This document shows, in pieces, positions 6,174 through 6,787 of a DNA stretch of 6,787 nucleotides (positions within the stretch are counted from its first letter, which is position 1; every line of letters starts with the position of its first letter). The notes beneath the pieces were generated by a model. The model saw only the letters and a program-made list of their open reading frames with translations. It was not told the DNA's origin and did no database searches. Source of the DNA: Victivallales bacterium (lineage in GTDB: Bacteria > Verrucomicrobiota > Lentisphaeria > Victivallales > SZUA-371); assembly GCA_028691155.1 (NCBI GenBank), contig JAQUZV010000125.1, forward strand, positions 1 through 6,787, read 5' to 3'. Both the position numbers and the translations under genes were made by a program.

Positions 6174-6182
6174 TGTTATAAT
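6174..6182 (+). promoter_or_regulatory. Extended -10 element, possible promoter of the P-type ATPase gene
   Basis: TGT directly precedes a perfect TATAAT (6177-6182). I see no good -35 at 16-18 bases, as is allowed for extended -10 promoters. Use of this site would give a leader of about 200 bases. A second TATAAT at 6284-6289 would give a shorter one but also lacks a -35. Confidence 0.45.
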
Positions 6183-6258
6183 ATGGTAAGATGGCTTTTC
6201 AAAAGCGATATATTTAGGCGAAAAATAAAATATCTTACGGGTGACGGATTGATTTCTG

Positions 6259-6271
6259 GCCGGAGACCGGC
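6259..6271 (+). repeat. GC-rich hairpin in the ATPase leader
   Basis: GCCGG and CCGGC form a perfect 5-bp stem around AGA. A run of nine T comes 21 bases later, too far for a standard intrinsic terminator. It would be part of the mRNA leader if transcription starts at the upstream -10. Any regulatory role is speculative. Confidence 0.3.
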
Positions 6272-6376
6272 AATATATATATTTATAATCCGTTTTTTTT
6301 TCAGATGGAACCGGACATTTCTTTATCGACGGAATCTGAATTGTCGGTATGGTGCAATAAACTCAATTGAAATCAT

Positions 6377-6383
6377 GGGAGGG
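6377..6383 (+). promoter_or_regulatory. Strong ribosome binding site of the P-type ATPase gene
   Basis: GGGAGGG, containing the GGAGG core, lies four bases before the ATG at 6388. It decides this ATG over the overlapping ATG at 6375, which opens the wrong frame. Confidence 0.75.
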
Positions 6384-6387
6384 AATT

Positions 6388-6787
6388 ATGAAAGACGCCG
6401 CCGGCTCCGCAACGCGGTATACGGTAGATGTCGAAGCTGCCAAAGATATGCCTGTCGGGCAACTGTTTTCCGCCTTGGACAGCAGTGCGGGAGGGTTGAC
6501 CGGCGTCGAGGCGAAGAATCGTCTGGCGCTGTGCGGTCCCAATGCGCTGGAAGAAAAAAAGCGGGGTGTGCTGAAAGAAATATTCCACTTCTTCTGGGGG
6601 CCGATCCCCTGGATGATCGAAGTTGCCGCGCTGTTGTCTCTGATTGCTTCCGACTTCAACGATTTTTATATTATCATGTTCATGCTGCTGTTCAACGCCA
6701 TGATCGGCTTTTGGGAGGAGCACAAGGCCAATAACGCTCTGGACGCTCTCAAAAAAGGGTTGGCACTGCAGGCCCGGGTGTTGCGCG
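6388..6787 (+). CDS. P-type ATPase of the plasma-membrane proton-pump class, N-terminal part
   Basis: Only the first 133 codons are present; the gene runs off the right edge. The visible part matches the cation-ATPase N-terminus. A cytoplasmic segment carries L-T-x-x-E-A-x-x-R-L and GPNALEEKKRG (about 37-60). The first membrane segment is around FFWGPIPWMIEVAALLSLIA (68-87), and a second lies at about 93-109. After these comes FWEEHKANNALDALKKGLAL (108-127), leading towards the actuator domain. The FWGPIPWMIE and EEHKANNAL signatures are characteristic of type IIIA (PMA1/AHA-like) H+-ATPases, which also occur in bacteria and archaea. The role inferred is ATP-driven proton export across the cytoplasmic membrane. 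The phosphorylated DKTGT motif lies outside the window, so ion choice and intactness cannot be checked. Confidence 0.9.
   Translation, partial: MKDAAGSATRYTVDVEAAKDMPVGQLFSALDSSAGGLTGVEAKNRLALCGPNALEEKKRGVLKEIFHFFWGPIPWMIEVAALLSLIASDFNDFYIIMFMLLFNAMIGFWEEHKANNALDALKKGLALQARVLR

Larger units (their letters stand above)
5994..6387. other. Divergent intergenic region between methyltransferase and P-type ATPase
   Basis: This gap of 394 bases is AT-richer than its flanks in the 6150-6360 part. It holds the methyltransferase promoter on the minus strand (6056-6084). On the plus strand it holds an extended -10 (6174-6182), a 7-bp inverted repeat (6186-6192 with 6232-6238), a small GC hairpin (6259-6271), an AT repeat leading to a second TATAAT-like box (about 6271-6289), a run of nine T (6293-6301) and the ATPase ribosome binding site. 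No known riboswitch was recognised and no gene is supported. Confidence 0.6.

Noticed and set aside
6183..6387. A known riboswitch (for example yybP-ykoY, found before some P-type ATPases) in the ATPase leader.
   Set aside because: I could not find the conserved loops of any riboswitch class I know; only short, chance-level stems are present.
6141..6734. Open frame of 197 codons on the plus strand covering the ATPase leader.
   Set aside because: It overlaps the ATPase start in another frame, has no ribosome binding site, and turns into Arg/Cys-rich nonsense where the real gene begins.

Overview
The window carries the head of a division and cell wall (dcw) cluster on the minus strand. Two single genes on the same strand lie upstream of it, and a truncated ion-pump gene runs the other way at the right edge. 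All genes look like ordinary bacterial chromosome genes: GC-rich codons, Shine-Dalgarno motifs at several starts, and sigma70-like promoters. The organism is probably a Gram-negative-type bacterium. The gene mix (a mraZ-rsmH-ftsL-ftsI block, a PmtA-like methyltransferase, a PMA-type proton-ATPase) would fit the PVC superphylum, perhaps Lentisphaerota. That is a low-confidence impression and not something the sequence proves.

Layout, right to left as the minus-strand genes are read. A PmtA-like SAM-dependent methyltransferase (5418-5993) has its own promoter. A membrane-anchored metallophosphoesterase of the YkuE/YaeI/LpxG type (4315-5241) follows, also behind a good promoter. Then comes a 243-base gap containing the dcw promoter. 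Embedded in that promoter is an array of direct repeats with 10-bp spacing, which matches the known form of MraZ operators. Four tightly packed genes follow: mraZ (3580-4071), rsmH (2600-3583, overlapping mraZ by GTGA), ftsL (2143-2556) and ftsI (196-2127, GTG start). A 16-codon reading frame (2553-2603) joins the rsmH stop to the ftsL start by ATGA overlaps at both ends. The next expected dcw gene, murE or similar, is not visible before the window edge at position 1.

On the plus strand, a promoter-rich AT-rich region (5994-6387) leads into the first 133 codons of a P-type ATPase of the proton-pump class (6388 to the edge).

The dcw block works as a unit. MraZ is a DNA-binding regulator that can repress its own operon through the repeats over the promoter. 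RsmH methylates 16S rRNA. FtsL and FtsI are membrane components of the septal peptidoglycan machine. The window shows no mobile element, CRISPR array, tRNA or rRNA, and no convincing new multi-gene system. The best points for a second look are the MraZ operator array, the bridging micro-ORF, the uncertain reading frame at the ftsI 3' end, and an altered SAM-binding motif in RsmH.
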